From Labilibaculum sp. DW002 (GTDB taxonomy: Bacteria > Bacteroidota > Bacteroidia > Bacteroidales > Marinifilaceae), in contig NZ_JAKJSC010000001.1 in assembly GCF_029029525.1 (NCBI RefSeq), forward strand, positions 1,834,987 through 1,898,986: a DNA stretch of 64,000 nt, given 5' to 3'. Every line of letters starts with the position of its first letter. Positions within the stretch are counted from its first letter, which is position 1. This document shows, piece after piece, positions 29,046 to 38,044 of this stretch. The notes under the pieces are model-generated. The model made no database searches and had not been told where the DNA came from. It saw only the letters and a program-made list of their open reading frames with translations. A program made the translations under genes and the position numbers.

Positions 29046-29564
29046 TTACTTAGTTGTGCAAGGGTTACTTTTGTTAGCATTTGTTGTTTTTGCGTTAATA
29101 TAATTATTTGCCTTTTCAGCTATCAAACTTAGAATCTGTCTATTTGATTTGTATTCTTTCTCCTTATTCAGATTTGTTGGATAAATATAAATTTTTCTTC
29201 CTAGTGTAGTTTCTTTTTGAAAAAGAACAACAATTATATCTTCAGTCATAGGATGTATATAAAATGGATGATACTTCAAAGATTTAATATTACTCAATTC
29301 AATTTTATCTGTCAGCTTACCATTTTCTAAATACAAATATTCATCATCAATATATGCCTCACATAATCTCGAAGAGTATTTTCTCGATATTAAGGTAATT
29401 GTTGAAAATAAAACAAGGATCATTAAAGCAAGTAGGATGACTAAACTATTCCCCTCTATTATATTGACAATAAGAACAACAAGTATGGCAAGGTCAACTA
29501 GATAAAATACATAAACTTGTATTTTATGCAAATCAGTGGCTGAGTTTGATAGTTTAATTTTCAT
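29046..29564 (-). CDS. Two-helix membrane protein, unknown function
   Basis: A 172-residue protein with two membrane segments close together (VYVFYLVDLAILVVLIVNII and LVILLALMILVLFSTITLI). A cytosolic beta-rich domain follows (YIDDEYLYLENGKLTDKIEL, then IKSLKYHP) that resembles PH-like domains of the bacterial bPH type. No recognised family. It stands alone, with its own terminator and a gene-free region upstream, and could be a recently acquired gene. Confidence 0.55.
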   Translation of the reverse strand: MKIKLSNSATDLHKIQVYVFYLVDLAILVVLIVNIIEGNSLVILLALMILVLFSTITLISRKYSSRLCEAYIDDEYLYLENGKLTDKIELSNIKSLKYHPFYIHPMTEDIIVVLFQKETTLGRKIYIYPTNLNKEKEYKSNRQILSLIAEKANNYINAKTTNANKSNPCTTK

Positions 29565-30078
29565 CGTTCTTAAACAATTAATGCTAACGGTATGGCGATA
29601 TGTTTCGTCACTTGTTTTGAAATATATCCGCCTGTTATCATCTGTTGGGCTGTGAATACCACTTAGGATAAATTATTTCAGCCCTTTTAAAAATAATTTG
29701 CCCTATTTAAAATTTCATTCCCTTTTGCATTGTCTATACACCCGTGTATGGATCTGTTCAATGAGGGAAGAAGAGATTGCAACACTCCAGGATTCTTACC
29801 ATACTTGACTTTTATAAAAAAGTCTCGTAACTTCTCAAAGTCAAAAACGTTTTTACGTTCTGAATGTGTAACACTCACACGCTTCAAGCGTTGACTTTGA
29901 TGAACTTCGTTCACAAGAATCCTTCCTTATCCCAATCCCTGAAATTTTATCTCAAACGCTCAAATTCACAGCACAATTGATGATTTAACGGTCTTGCTAA
30001 AATTTGAGGGCGATTTACAACTACCGCCTTATCAAAGTCGCTACCTTTTAAAGTTTTGTTTTATTGTCAATTTGAGCG
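29565..30078. other. 514-bp region without a supported gene; inverted repeat
   Basis: No convincing coding frame. CGCTCAAATT (about 29957) and AATTTGAGCG (about 30067) form inverted arms about 110 bp apart. A 75-codon frame at 29687-29914 on the minus strand has no recognisable features and is not called. The pattern of lone unknown genes separated by such spacers is seen in accessory or cassette-like regions; this is suggestive only. Confidence 0.3.
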
Positions 30079-30618
30079 TCACCGCCCTTTAATTTTAACT
30101 TTTGTTGGGGCTTGTTGCTTCTCTAAATTTTTCACCACTTCAATATTTGAATTTCTCAACGTATCCATAACAATTTCCTTTTTAGGATTCGATTCATTTA
30201 ATACTTGACCATCATAAAACACTTGATATGAAACAGAAATGAAGGTTAAAAGCGCAGCAACACTAGCAATGATAAATGCATTTCTGGATGATTTTCTTGA
30301 TTCATTTAATTCTTTGTACTCAATCAGCTTAAAATATGCGTCACCTTTTAATCTCGCTTTATCACCATTGTGCTTATCCATTAAATCAAATGCAGGAATT
30401 GAATAAATGCCATTTCTTGTTGTTTGGATAGTTCTCAAATAAAAATGGTCATAGAACCAAACATTAAATGATTTTTTAAACTCATCTTTCTTTTCTGGGC
30501 TTTTAAAAGTCTTAGTCAAATCTGGCTCTAAAAATTCGATCAACTCATTAAAAGAGACTCCTATTTCAATTTTATCTTCGCCATATTCTAAAGCCTTAAT
30601 AAATATATTTTTTTTCAT
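30079..30618 (-). CDS. Single-pass membrane protein, unknown function
   Basis: The ATG at 30618 (MKKNIFIKALEYGEDKIEIG) is preferred to one at 30651. It encodes about 179 residues: an N-terminal soluble region with FNELIEFLEPD, a basic stretch, one membrane helix (AFIIASVAALLTFISVSYQV) at about 125-145, and a short charged C-terminus. The soluble part may be a winged-helix-like fold (IPAFDLMDKHNGDKARLKGD), but I do not recognise it. It is isolated between gene-poor spacers. Confidence 0.5.
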   Translation of the reverse strand: MKKNIFIKALEYGEDKIEIGVSFNELIEFLEPDLTKTFKSPEKKDEFKKSFNVWFYDHFYLRTIQTTRNGIYSIPAFDLMDKHNGDKARLKGDAYFKLIEYKELNESRKSSRNAFIIASVAALLTFISVSYQVFYDGQVLNESNPKKEIVMDTLRNSNIEVVKNLEKQQAPTKVKIKGR

Positions 30619-30651
30619 AAGTATACTTTGAAATGATTGTTGTTGCAGCAA

Positions 30652-30975
30652 TTAGCCCCAACTCCTAAATAAAAACTATTGGCTTTATTTCGTTTATATT
30701 TATTAAAAAGGTGTATTTATCGATCCATATAGGGCGATAATGAACGCTTATTATATTAAGTATGTGAATTTACGAAACAATATGTGGCTCACAAAAATAT
30801 TATCTTGTTAATTTAACAGAGTGTTATTTGCATATAAAAAACACCATTACATTTTGTCGAGAGCTCATTCTAAGCTCGAAAATGGCATTACACTTTGTCG
30901 AGAGATAATTCTAATGGTAAAAACAGCTCTCGCAAGAGCTTAGCCTATGTTTTTACTTGGAAAAATAAACTACAT
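30652..30975. other. Gene-free spacer with a short direct repeat
   Basis: No coding frame is supported. Two 29-bp direct repeats beginning CATTACA and ending ATTCTAA, matching at 26 positions, lie at 30845-30873 and 30886-30914 (41-bp period). Each contains TTTGTCGAGAG. Only two copies are present and there are no cas genes, so this is not a CRISPR array. Confidence 0.4.
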
Positions 30976-31004
30976 AAAAAAAGAGCTCCCCACCGAGAGC
31001 TCTT
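30976..31004 (-). terminator. Intrinsic terminator downstream of the truncated transposase
   Basis: Arms AGAGCTC (30982-30988) and GAGCTCT (30997-31003), with a seven-T tail on the minus strand. Confidence 0.7.
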
Positions 31005-31123
31005 GAACAACAACATTCTAAACTAAATAATTCTAATCTGTACTATTTTAAGTAAAAGGACAATTCAAATATCGCATTGAAATTGTATTTCTAGATTTTC
31101 TTAGCATTAATTTTGCATCAAAT

Positions 31124-31495
31124 CTATATTAATAGATTCACACTGTACAGACGCAAGGCCTTGCACTTTACTAAATTGGATTCGTTTTTATTAGCCGCAC
31201 CGCCGTGCGGATCTACATAGCTATCCTTTTTGATTTCGATGATGGCATGAATATGGTTTGGCATGATCACATAGGTATCGCAAATTAATTCGGATCGGAT
31301 TTCAAATGACTTTTCCCATTCCTCTTTTACAATTTTACCAAATTCTGATAATTGCACTTTTCCCGATTCAATTTTCCCAAGAAAACATTCTCTACCAACT
31401 GTACAAATCGTAATGAAATACAATCCTTCGTTGGAATAATCCCACCAGCTTGCGCGTGCTGATTGAATCCGATATTTATTTTTGAATTTTTCCAT
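31124..31495 (-). pseudogene. RAYT (REP-associated Y1 transposase) fragment
   Basis: The 123-codon frame opens like a REP-associated tyrosine transposase (RIQSARASWWDYSNEGLYFI, then TICTVGRECFLG) and holds the HUH metal motif in MPNHIHAIIEI. After IKKDSY the sequence turns into GC-richer palindromic DNA (31141-31215) encoding VDPHGGAANKN and a short unrelated tail. The C-terminal helix with the catalytic Tyr is missing. The usual length is about 180-240 residues. It is therefore probably inactive, broken by insertion of REP-like palindromes of the kind these enzymes mobilise. An intact palindrome lies upstream at 31586-31613. Confidence 0.75.
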
Positions 31496-31585
31496 TAGCT
31501 AAATTTAGTTTTAGTTAACCTAATGAAATTATCAAAATTCAAACAAATAAAAAATATGTAAAATTAATTATCTACAAACCTAATT

Positions 31586-31613
31586 GTAAAGACGCACGGC
31601 CGTGCGTCTTTAC
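31586..31613. repeat. REP-like perfect palindrome
   Basis: A 28-bp perfect palindrome with half-site GTAAAGACGCACGG. It lies between the RAYT fragment and the peptidase pseudogene. A related, imperfect copy (CAGACGCAAGGCCTTGC) lies inside the RAYT frame near 31148-31164. Such palindromes are the usual substrates of RAYT proteins. Confidence 0.75.
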
Positions 31614-31632
31614 GTTGATAACGTGTAATTAA

Positions 31633-33812
31633 TTATTTCAAATTATCCTTTAAAAAATCAGTCATCATGCCAAATAGATGTAAACGAGTTTGACCACCAT
31701 AAATGCCATGATTTCGGTTGGTGTACAAGTGCATTTGGAATTTTTTGTTGTGCTGAACCAATTCTTCGGCCAACTCTAAAGTGTTTTGCATGTGTACATT
31801 ATCATCTGATGTTCCGTGTACCAAAAGTAATTTTCCTTTTAATTGATCTGCAAAGTAAATTGGTGCGTACTTGTCATATCCGTCAGGATTTTCTTGAGGT
31901 GTGCGAAGATATCTTTCGGAATAAATGCTATCGTAATATCTATAAGTAGTTACGGGTGCAACAGCAATTCCTGCAGCAAAAACATCAGCTCCCCGAAACA
32001 TGCATAAGGATGACATTTGTCCGCCAAAACTCCATCCGTAAACGCCAATTTTATCGGCAGCAATAAATGGTTGTTTTGCCATATACTTTCCTGTTTCGAT
32101 TAAATCGATAGCCTCTAAATTCTGAATTTGCATGTAGGTACATTTCTTAAATTCTTCGCCTCTTCCACCAGTTCCCCGATTGTCGACACAAACCACTACA
32201 AAACCTTCCTGAGCTAAATATTCCGACCAATCGAATCGATAACGATCCAAAACCTCTTGCGAGCCTGGGCCACCATAAAAAGTAAGTAAGGATGGATATT
32301 CTTTGTTAGCATCGAAGTTAACTGGCTTCATCATCCAAGCGTTTAATTCAACTCCTTCGCTTGTTGTAAATGTGAAGAATTCACGTGTTGGCAATTGGTA
32401 TTCTTGCAATCTTTTCTGCAAGTCTTTATTGTCTTCCAATATTCGTATTAACTTTCCTTTGGCATTGTGCAAACTTACCAAAGTTGGTTGTTGCTTGCTC
32501 GAAAAATAGTTGATGTAATATTTGAATCCCTTACTAAAACTAGCAGAATTGCTTCCTTTATCTGCGCTAAGCAATGTTGTTTTCTTTCCTTTTATATCCA
32601 CAGCATAAATTTCTCGTTGCAATGGACTTAAGGCTGCTGCCTGATAATAAAACAGTTTGCGAGATTCGTTATAGCCAAGAAATTTCGTCACTTCCCAATC
32701 GCCATTGGTTATTTGCCTTACCGGATTTCCCTCCATATCGTACAAATAAACATGATTGAATCCTGATTTTTCGCTTGTAAAAATGAAGTGCTTGCCATCT
32801 TTTAAAAAGTCAAATCATCGTTTACATCAATCCAAGCCTTATTTTTCTCTTCATAAATTAGCTCAGTATCACCCGTATTTACATTGGCGAATAAAAGTTC
32901 ATAATGGTTCTGATGACGATTCATACGAACCATGCTTAAAACCTCAGGATTACGAGTCCATTTAATTCTCGGAATGTACTGATCGGTTTCCTCACCCACA
33001 TTCATGGTTTGTGTTTTCTCCGATTCTAAATCATAAACATGGATGCTCACAATTGAGTTATCTTCTCCTGCTTTTGGGTACTTAAACGTATAGTTCTCCG
33101 GATAAAGAGTATTCGCCTTTTTCTCAGGGTAAGTTCCCTTAAAAACAGTCATATTAAACTGCTTTACACGAGATTCATCGAAACGCATAAATGCAATTCG
33201 TTTACCATCAGGTGACCACTGAAAGCCTTTCCAAAAAGAGAACTCTTCTTCGTAGACCCAATCTGGTGCACCATTAATGATATGATTGTATTTCCCATCA
33301 AAAGTGAATTGTTTCTCATCACTTGTTTTCAAATCTTTGATAAAAAGATTGTTGTTGCGAAAGAAACAGATTTGATCGCCCGCAGGAGAAAAATCAGCCA
33401 ACTGTTGACGCCCTGTTGAAAGAGCTTCTAGCTTGTTTGCTTTTCTATCGTAAACATAGAATTCTGCTGAATAAGAATGACGATAAATATCAAGTCGATT
33501 ACTTGCCAATAATAACTTCTGTTCGTCTGACGAGAACTGATAGCTATCGATTCTCTTAATTTTATCCATTCCTACCACTGCTAAATCAAAAATTATTTCT
33601 TCGACTTCACCAGTAGCGTATGCATATTTCTCAATTCTGATTCCCTGTTTCAACACGGTATACGATTCTCCGCTCATCATCGAACGTAATCCGTAAACCG
33701 AACGTGCACGAAAAGTACCCTTATTTGTGATGTCTTCTAATGTAAAACTCTTTTGTGCTTGTACTAAATTTAAGCTTAAAAGAGCAAGGAGGGTTACTAT
33801 TAATTTTTTCAT
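31633..33812 (-). pseudogene. Exported dipeptidyl peptidase IV (S9B), single-base frameshift
   Basis: Two frames, 33812-32802 and about 32801-31633, together encode one complete S9B peptidase of about 727 residues. The first has a signal peptide (MKKLIVTLLALLSLNLVQAQ) and the DPP IV beta-propeller, with the N-terminal Glu motif YEEEFSFWKGFQWSPDG. The second has the catalytic domain: GWSFGG (Ser), HGTSDDNV (Asp) and NRNHGIYGG (His). The first ends at a TAA (32804-32802) in a run of five T on the minus strand. Reading back one base there gives TFLKDGKHFIF, which restores the family sequence. It is a recent lesion, a homopolymer sequencing error or, less likely, a -1 slip site. Confidence 0.85.
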
Positions 33813-33853
33813 TGTTTGCTTATTATTTTTTGAACTTTTACACTTCACCCCGA

Positions 33854-33873
33854 CCCTCTCCTAAAGGAGAGGG
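33854..33873. repeat. Short intergenic palindrome
   Basis: Nine-base arms CCCTCTCCT / AGGAGAGGG around AA. It resembles the short palindromic elements at 23766 and 36413 in being C-rich and intergenic. Confidence 0.5.
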
Positions 33874-33942
33874 ATAAGGCAAAAAACAAAAATGACAGAT
33901 GTACCATTTTGCGCTAATAATCTGCCATTCTCTATTGTTATA

Positions 33943-36306
33943 TTAAAATTCTGTATGTTCATTTCTACGGATGATTTCATTCTGAAGATCTTCACCCAAA
34001 TCATTGAAATAATCGCTGTATCCTGCAACACGAACAATTAAATCTTTATAAGACTCAGGATTCTTTTGTGCATCGCGAAGTGTATCCGCATTAACCACAT
34101 TAAATTGAATGTGATGCCCATCCATACGGAAATAAGAACGCACCAAATTCATCACTTGCGTGATTCCCGCTTCATCTTCCATAAATTGAGGACTGAACTT
34201 CTGATTCAACAAGGTACCACCAGTACGAAGGTGATCGATTTTTGCTGCTGATTTCACAACGGCAGTAGGTCCTTTTGTATCGGCTCCTTGGTAAGGTGAA
34301 ATGCCTTCGGACAATGGCATCTCAGCCAAACGTCCATCAGGCGTTGCAGCCATTATATTTCCAAAATACACATGACAAGTCGTTGGCAACATATTAATAC
34401 GGAAAACCCCACCTTTTGCGGTTGGTCTGCCATTAACTGCTTCGTAGAATGTTTCAAAAATATCGATAGCTAAATCATCAGCATAATCATCGTCGTTACC
34501 ATATTTAGGGGTTTTATAGATCAAGTCACTTCTCAACTGATCGTATCCATTGAAATTAGCATCCATAGCCTTTTTCAAATCATCAAGACTCACTTTTTCC
34601 TTATCGAATACATTGTATTTGATCGAAGCCAACATATCGCTCAAACTACCTAAGCCAACACCTTGAACATAGGATGTATTGTAGCGCGCACCGCCTGCAT
34701 TATAATCTCTTCCTTTGCTGATACAGTCGTCAACTAAAACAGATAGGAATGGCACAGGAAGGTAAGTCGCATACAAACGTTCAATCACATTGTTTCCTCT
34801 AAGTTTAATATTAGCAAAGTGTTGCACTTGCTTTTGCCAAGCCGCAAATAGTTCTTCGTAAGAATTAAAACTCGACAATTCGCCTGTTTGCAGTCCAATT
34901 TGTTTTCCCTTACGAGGATCAACACCATTGTTCATGGTAACTTCAAGAATTTTAGCCAAGTTGAAATAGCCACTTAAACTGTAATTCTCGGTACCAAAGG
35001 CTCCCGTTTCAACACAGCCTGAACATCCACCATTTCGTGCATCTTCGATGCTTTTCCCTTGACGAAGCATCTCTTGAATAACCGCATCGGTATTGAAAAT
35101 AGAAGGCTGACCAAAACCTGTTTTTACAATGCGAAGTGCCCGCTTGATAAAACGATCCGGGTTTTTCTTGCTCAATTGAACCATAGAACTAGGCTGCAAC
35201 AAACGCATCTCTTCTATCACATTCAGAATAACATAAGACATTTCGTTCACCGCATCAGATCCATCTTCTTTCAAACCTCCAACATTAATTAAGCAGAAAT
35301 CTGTGTATGTGTTACTTTCCTTAGCCGTAACACCCATTTTAGGTGGCGCTGGGTGGTTATTAAATTTAATCCAGAAAGCATGAAGTAATTCGTACATACT
35401 CTCTTCAGCAAGCTTACCCGTCTTTACTTCTTTCTCGTAAAAAGGTAGCAGATGCTGATCCAGTCTACCTGGGTTGAATGAATCCCAAGGATTCAGTTCT
35501 GAGATAACACCCAGATGAATAAACCAGTAATGCTGTAAAGCCTCGTGCATGGTTTCTGGTGCATGAGCTGGTACACGACGACAAACCTTAGCCATTTCCT
35601 CCAACTCAACTTTTCTTTCAGAATTAGATTCTGCCTTAGCTAGATTTTCAAGTTCATCAGCATGACGTTCGGCAAAATGAATAATACCATCGCAAACAAT
35701 AGCCATAGCTTTCAACTCTTCTTGCTTGTCGTAAGCTTCATTATCATTTAGGAAATCTAAAGTTTCGATCGCTTTTACAATATCTTGCTTGACATCAAGA
35801 AAGCCTCTTTGGAACATTTTCTTGCCTAAAACAGTATGTCCTGGTGCGCGTTGCTCCTGAAATTCAGTAAAAATCCCCGCTTCATAGGCATTCAACCATT
35901 CTGGTGTCATATTGCCAATTAGCTTATCTCGATTGGTTTTCCCAGTCCAGAAAGGAATAATACTTTCCTCGTAAATTTTAAATGTTTCCTCATCTACTTT
36001 AAAAGAAACCTTCTCTCTTTCATTCAAAATCTGAAGATCACCTAAAGAGTGAATACATATCTCCGGATAAGTTGGACAGGCTTTAGGTGCAGGTCCGCGT
36101 TCACCAACAATCAATTCATTAGGGTTGATACAGATCTTTTTGTTGGCAAAAAAGTGTTTGAAAGACAGAGCACGTTTCACTGGTGTAGAAACCATTTGTG
36201 CCTCATCTGATTTATAAAATTCAGTCATTAACAGAGCGCGCTCAGGCGATATACAGTTAATGGCGTTTAAACTTTGTTCTCTGAGATGTTTTATTCTGTT
36301 GTTCAT
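33943..36306 (-). CDS. hypD: Glycyl radical enzyme, probable trans-4-hydroxy-L-proline dehydratase
   Basis: The ATG at 36306 is preferred to a TTG 15 nt upstream; 787 residues. The glycyl radical loop is VRVAGYSDYF near the C-terminus, and the thiyl Cys is C431 in SGCVETG. Compared from memory with Clostridioides difficile HypD (C434, E436, F152, H160, D278, S334, D339, F340, Y450), this protein has C431, E433, F149, H157, D275, S331, D336, F337 and Y447, a constant offset of three. HypD dehydrates hydroxyproline to 1-pyrroline-5-carboxylate under anaerobic conditions. P5C reductase is not in the window. Alternative: another PFL-like dehydratase. Confidence 0.85.
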   Translation of the reverse strand: MNNRIKHLREQSLNAINCISPERALLMTEFYKSDEAQMVSTPVKRALSFKHFFANKKICINPNELIVGERGPAPKACPTYPEICIHSLGDLQILNEREKVSFKVDEETFKIYEESIIPFWTGKTNRDKLIGNMTPEWLNAYEAGIFTEFQEQRAPGHTVLGKKMFQRGFLDVKQDIVKAIETLDFLNDNEAYDKQEELKAMAIVCDGIIHFAERHADELENLAKAESNSERKVELEEMAKVCRRVPAHAPETMHEALQHYWFIHLGVISELNPWDSFNPGRLDQHLLPFYEKEVKTGKLAEESMYELLHAFWIKFNNHPAPPKMGVTAKESNTYTDFCLINVGGLKEDGSDAVNEMSYVILNVIEEMRLLQPSSMVQLSKKNPDRFIKRALRIVKTGFGQPSIFNTDAVIQEMLRQGKSIEDARNGGCSGCVETGAFGTENYSLSGYFNLAKILEVTMNNGVDPRKGKQIGLQTGELSSFNSYEELFAAWQKQVQHFANIKLRGNNVIERLYATYLPVPFLSVLVDDCISKGRDYNAGGARYNTSYVQGVGLGSLSDMLASIKYNVFDKEKVSLDDLKKAMDANFNGYDQLRSDLIYKTPKYGNDDDYADDLAIDIFETFYEAVNGRPTAKGGVFRINMLPTTCHVYFGNIMAATPDGRLAEMPLSEGISPYQGADTKGPTAVVKSAAKIDHLRTGGTLLNQKFSPQFMEDEAGITQVMNLVRSYFRMDGHHIQFNVVNADTLRDAQKNPESYKDLIVRVAGYSDYFNDLGEDLQNEIIRRNEHTEF

Positions 36307-36321
36307 GTTTTCAAGTATCAA

Positions 36322-36508
36322 GTAGAAAGTAATAAGTCCAAAGTTGATTTACTTCTTCGGAAATTCTTTCACTTATTATTAATTGATAACTGTTCACTGA
36401 TAACTGACTAAACACTCCTCTGTCCTATCGGACATCTCCCCTAAAAAGGGAGAATACTTTTCGAATTATTGAGCCTTTAATTGTATTCTGTTCACTGATA
36501 ACTGAACT
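36322..36508. repeat. Repeat-bearing spacer between glycyl radical enzyme and activase
   Basis: CTGTTCACTGATAACTGA occurs twice, near 36389 and 36488. Between them lies CCTCTGTCCTATCGG (36417-36431) followed by a CTCCC/GGGAG hairpin (36436-36454). It is the same element family as the ilvD-ilvB gap. The hairpin may lower activase expression relative to the downstream enzyme gene. Confidence 0.5.
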
Positions 36509-37303
36509 TTAACCTCCAATACTTACCCTAAATCCGGCCTCCTCAAAAAGCTCTTTCGCCCAAAGTGTATCCTCCTCTTTCATAGAAGGTATATCAGGCA
36601 TTCGATTCTCTTTTTCGAAACGAGAATATTTATCTTTCCCTATTCGGTGATAAGGTAAAATATGGATTTCTGATTGGTAAGTCAAGTCGGTCAAGAATTT
36701 TATCATTTCCATGATATGTTCCTTAGAATCATTGAAGCCCGTAATCATAGGAAATCGGATAATCAAATTCTTTTTCTGCTCGATTAGGTAGCTTAAATTA
36801 TCTAAAATTTGTTGGTTGGATACACCAGTTAATTGTTTGTGCTCTTTATTATTCAACTGTTTTAGATCGTATAAAAAGAGATCTACATTTTTAGTAATGC
36901 GCTCGAAATTTTCTTTGGGAGCAAAACCTGAAGTATCAACAACAGTATGAAAATCCATTGCTTTACACTCTCTCAGCATCGTTTCCAGAAAATCAATTTG
37001 TAGCAATGGCTCTCCACCCGAAAAAGTAACACCGCCACCCGATTCATCAAAAAACAATTGATCCTTTTCAATTTCTTTGACCAAATCAGTAACAGAATAT
37101 TTTTTCCCGATCTGAACTTTATCTTGAACTACTTTATCGCCCAATCTCTTTTCCTGATAAAACTCCTCAACTAGTGGAGAAAAACTTTCTGGATTATGGC
37201 ACCACAAACAGCGTAAAGGACAGCCCTTCAAGAATATGGTTGTTCGAATTCCTGGGCCATCATGTACAGCATATCGCTTGATATCAAATACGATACCATT
37301 CAT
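36509..37303 (-). CDS. Glycyl radical enzyme activating protein (radical SAM)
   Basis: A 264-residue PflA-type enzyme. The radical SAM cluster ligands are CPLRCLWC (CxxxCxxC), followed by GGGVTFSGGEPLLQ. It generates the glycyl radical on its partner by hydrogen abstraction using S-adenosylmethionine. No extra ferredoxin-type cysteine clusters are visible in residues 45-75, so it is the short PflA-like class. It lies upstream of, and codirectional with, the glycyl radical enzyme, which makes that its partner. Confidence 0.92.
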   Translation of the reverse strand: MNGIVFDIKRYAVHDGPGIRTTIFLKGCPLRCLWCHNPESFSPLVEEFYQEKRLGDKVVQDKVQIGKKYSVTDLVKEIEKDQLFFDESGGGVTFSGGEPLLQIDFLETMLRECKAMDFHTVVDTSGFAPKENFERITKNVDLFLYDLKQLNNKEHKQLTGVSNQQILDNLSYLIEQKKNLIIRFPMITGFNDSKEHIMEMIKFLTDLTYQSEIHILPYHRIGKDKYSRFEKENRMPDIPSMKEEDTLWAKELFEEAGFRVSIGG

Positions 37304-37986
37304 ATATTTTAATCTTAAAATAATAGATATTAGAATGTAGCCAAGTACAATTGACCATTCTTTAAACTGTGAAAAATGTAGATTGTTCCCTTTAAATTAA
37401 GGGAATAGAAATATTAGTAGATCAACAAATCCAGCATTCGTATAGGCCTTTGTAGGAGTGCCTGTGCAGTATGGGAATAATTCTATTCATAAATTTATTC
37501 TCGCTTGTTGTAAATCTATGATTTTTTTTTGATCTGACAAAGCATGATGATTTGCTAAGGGATTGATTTAAAATGGTTCTAATTAAATACCTTAACTCCT
37601 AAAAGATATTCATTATATTGAGCATCATTTTCTATAGCTCTGTCTTATAGCCAGACGGGCTTCTACTTTTTGATTCATTCTCAATTGTTACGGGTATTCA
37701 TGATCTCACTTCGTTCGGTACATGGATGAAAAAGTAGACAAAAAATCATTGACAGCGTCCTCAATCACCCGTTATCAGCTTGATGACTAAACAAAAAAAA
37801 CTCGCTCTGCTCAAACAGTTTTTTGTTCTTAACGCCATCCTTACTGAACGGGTCCCGATCTCCGGACTGAATGTCAAATATCTACTAATGTTCTGACTGC
37901 AAAATACCCTAAAACCTTAACTATTAAATAATATCAACATATTTGTAGATAATACATGTCCATATTAAGGTACATAGTACTGTAAC
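37304..37986. other. Gene-free region of about 680 bp, repeat-like relics
   Basis: No coding frame is supported on either strand. The stretch from about 37635 to 37870 (GACGGGCTTCTACTTTTTG, TCACTTCGTTCGGTACATGG, CTCGCTCTGCTCAAACAG) looks like an intergenic repeat of a type I recall from other Bacteroidota genomes; other copies are not in this window. An unlisted structured RNA cannot be excluded. Confidence 0.35.
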
Positions 37987-38016
37987 AAAAAAAGCTTCCC
38001 CTTTCGAGGAAGCTTT
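37987..38016 (-). terminator. Intrinsic terminator after flavodoxin
   Basis: Arms AAAGCTTCC (37991-37999) and GGAAGCTTT (38008-38016), with a T-rich tail on the minus strand, 29 bp past the stop. Confidence 0.85.
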
Positions 38017-38044
38017 CACAATATATTACAATAAAAGGAACTTA

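Noticed and set aside
29687-29914. 75-codon frame on the minus strand
   Set aside because: No recognised motif, signal or homology feature; it lies in a repeat-bearing spacer. Described only as part of the region.
29565-30078. Integron attC-like sites
   Set aside because: The inverted arms lack the attC core ends (RYYYAAC / GTTRRRY) and no integrase is present.
30845-30914. Possible CRISPR array
   Set aside because: Only two 29-bp copies with three mismatches, a 12-bp spacer and no cas genes.
32790-32815. Programmed -1 frameshift claimed outright
   Set aside because: The slip is possible, but no stimulatory hairpin or conservation can be shown, and a homopolymer error explains it as well.
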